From an archaeon (GTDB lineage Archaea; Thermoplasmatota; Thermoplasmata; Methanomassiliicoccales; Methanomethylophilaceae): a stretch of DNA of 5,737 nucleotides. Position numbers and translations under genes: made by a program. The notes under the pieces were generated by a model. It ran no database searches. It was not told where the DNA came from and worked only from the letters and a program-made list of their open reading frames with translations. Shown here in pieces: positions 5,290-5,737 of this stretch. The first letter of the stretch is position 1; each line of letters starts with the position of its first letter. The stretch lies in NCBI GenBank assembly GCA_024399225.1, contig JAKSHV010000078.1, forward strand, positions 1 through 5,737, in the 5' to 3' direction.

Positions 5290-5543
5290 ACCGATTCGGT
5301 TCCGCCGAGGGCATGAAGGTATGCTGTGTCGTCGACGGGAAGGTCACCGGCAAGTACGACGTCAAGTTCGAGAACGGCAATGCAGTCTTCACTGTCTCCC
5401 ATCTTTCCACCTATGCCCTGATGAAGGAATCCGTAACCGAAAGCGGATCCGATGACTACTAGGTGTTCATCATCATCGGAGTCATCGCGGCAGTCGCACT
5501 CATCGGCGGCACCATCACCTATGTGAAATTCAAGATGGCATGA
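5289..5543 (+). pseudogene. C-terminal fragment of a membrane-anchored surface adhesin, with an in-frame TAG
   Basis: The frame reads NRFGSAEGMKVCCVVDG, then GKYDVKFENGNAVFTVSHLS with TYALMKESVTESGSDDY, an in-frame TAG (5460-5462), then VFIIIGVIAAVALIGGTITY and VKFKMA before a TGA. The pattern G-M-x-V-x-x-V-x-x-G ... VxFTxxHLSxYA-x, a short acidic linker and one terminal membrane helix is the usual end of large archaeal and bacterial surface proteins with repeat domains. No N-terminal part or repeat domain is upstream; the frame begins at the xseB stop. Two readings exist: a remnant left by deletion or recombination, with a later nonsense mutation, or a short translated frame. In the second case GTG at 5286 (GTGA overlap with xseB, AAGGA at 5275-5279) or ATG at 5313 is the start and TAG is read as pyrrolysine. 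I favour the remnant. Confidence 0.65.
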
Positions 5544-5550
5544 AACTCCA

Positions 5551-5568
5551 GCCGGGCGGAAGCCCGGC
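5551..5568 (+). terminator. GC-rich hairpin with GNRA-type loop after xseAB and the adhesin fragment
   Basis: GCCGGGC (5551-5557) and GCCCGGC (5562-5568) form a perfect 7-base stem with the loop GGAA, a stable GNRA tetraloop. It begins 8 bases after the TGA of the adhesin frame and is followed by ACTTCTTAC. It probably marks the 3' end of the surface-protein transcript and now of the xseAB operon. The T-run is weak. Confidence 0.5.
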
Positions 5569-5608
5569 ACTTCTTACAGCATACCTGGCAATATGTCGCA
5601 GATCTTCT

Positions 5609-5640
5609 TCCGAACTTGTTCGGATGCTGCCTTTATATGA
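5609..5640 (+). promoter_or_regulatory. Candidate promoter with a 16-base dyad upstream of a TATA-like element
   Basis: TCCGAAC (5609-5615) and GTTCGGA (5618-5624) form a perfect 7-base inverted repeat with a two-base centre. Seven bases downstream of it lies TTTATATGA (5632-5640), a TATA-like box. This is the layout of a regulator site next to an archaeal promoter. Transcription would begin near 5660 and run toward the right edge. Confidence 0.4.
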
Positions 5641-5650
5641 TGAACCCTAA

Positions 5651-5737
5651 ATGGAAAAGATTGGGAGGAAACCTCCCGAAATGTTTACTTCTTGGATACA
5701 AGGTTGGATGAAACGAATACAAGAACACTGGACATCT
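5651..5737 (+). CDS. Possible start of a gene running off the right edge, unrecognised
   Basis: From ATG at 5651 the frame stays open to the end of the window (29 codons, beginning MEKIGRKPPEMFTSWIQGWM). A second in-frame ATG at 5681 fits the predicted transcription start near 5660 better. I do not recognise the protein: it is basic and tryptophan-rich in what can be seen. Another plus-strand frame is also open here, as is one minus-strand frame back to about 5635, so coding is not certain. GGGAGG (5663-5668) could be a ribosome site for the ATG at 5681, but it pairs with CCTCCC (5672-5677) in a small hairpin. Confidence 0.25.
   Translation, partial: MEKIGRKPPEMFTSWIQGWMKRIQEHWTS
5661..5679 (+). 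repeat. Short inverted repeat hiding a possible ribosome site
   Basis: GGGAGG (5663-5668) and CCTCCC (5672-5677) pair across the loop AAA; one wobble (T5662-G5678) and one A-T pair (T5661-A5679) extend the stem to 8 pairs. It ends just before ATG at 5681. It may hide the Shine-Dalgarno of a downstream frame, or be a chance structure. Confidence 0.35.

Noticed and set aside
5463..5543. Independent membrane peptide starting at GTG 5463 just after the in-frame TAG
   Set aside because: No ribosome site or promoter of its own; it is explained as the anchor of the adhesin fragment.
5637..5711. Small peptide frame starting ATGATG at 5637 (24 residues)
   Set aside because: The start codon would lie inside the TATA-like element, before any likely transcription start.
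5637..5737. C/D-box guide RNA, because ATGATGA at 5637 matches a C box
   Set aside because: No CTGA D or D' box follows within the expected distance, so the match is probably chance.
1..5737. CRISPR array, tRNA, rRNA or complete insertion sequence
   Set aside because: No regularly spaced repeats, no cloverleaf with TTCRA-type arm, no rRNA-like conserved stretch, and no transposase gene with flanking inverted repeats were found by eye.

Overview
The window looks like part of an archaeal chromosome, most likely a Methanomassiliicoccales-type methanogen (class Thermoplasmata) from a gut or anaerobic setting. This assignment is an inference. It rests on TATA-box-like elements 25-35 bases upstream of starts with little or no leader (clearest at 3257-3264 before the gene at 3290), a small cysteine-rich protein family I associate with methanogens, an adhesin-type C-terminus with a membrane anchor, and no TAG among the seven stop codons of complete genes. 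Several genes (ohrR, gpx, xseA, xseB, ytrA-type gntR) have bacterial-looking families and were probably acquired by old transfer.

Region 1-1215 (minus strand) is a compact stress operon read right to left: a thiol peroxidase of the glutathione-peroxidase family, then an OhrR-type MarR repressor, then an AlkA-type DNA glycosylase cut by the window edge. Two almost identical 14-base palindromes (1174-1187 and 1189-1202) lie between the likely TATA element and the gpx start. They resemble known OhrR operators. The sequence therefore suggests a self-regulated organic-peroxide response that couples peroxide removal to base repair.

Region 1244-3200 (minus strand) is a second operon: a YtrA-subfamily GntR repressor, an ABC ATPase and a six-helix ABC-2 permease, with spacings of zero or minus one base. 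It is preceded by nested inverted and direct repeats of GTGTATAT (3150-3180) resembling the YtrA operator, and ends in a hairpin plus T-run (1244-1280, with the T-run at 1236-1240). It is a typical repressor-controlled export or envelope-stress module of unknown substrate.

Region 3250-5570 (plus strand) starts with a near-leaderless 109-residue cysteine-rich protein of unknown function, followed by a strong hairpin and then xseA-xseB, the two exonuclease VII subunits, overlapping by ATGA. Immediately after xseB lies an 84-codon C-terminal piece of a surface adhesin, ending in a membrane anchor and interrupted by an in-frame TAG. It is either a gene remnant with a nonsense mutation or, if the host decodes TAG as pyrrolysine, a short readable frame. 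A GC-rich hairpin follows.

Region 5570-5737 is mostly non-coding: a 16-base dyad, a TATA-like element and a possible start of a further gene that runs off the window. No tRNA, rRNA, CRISPR array or complete mobile element was seen.
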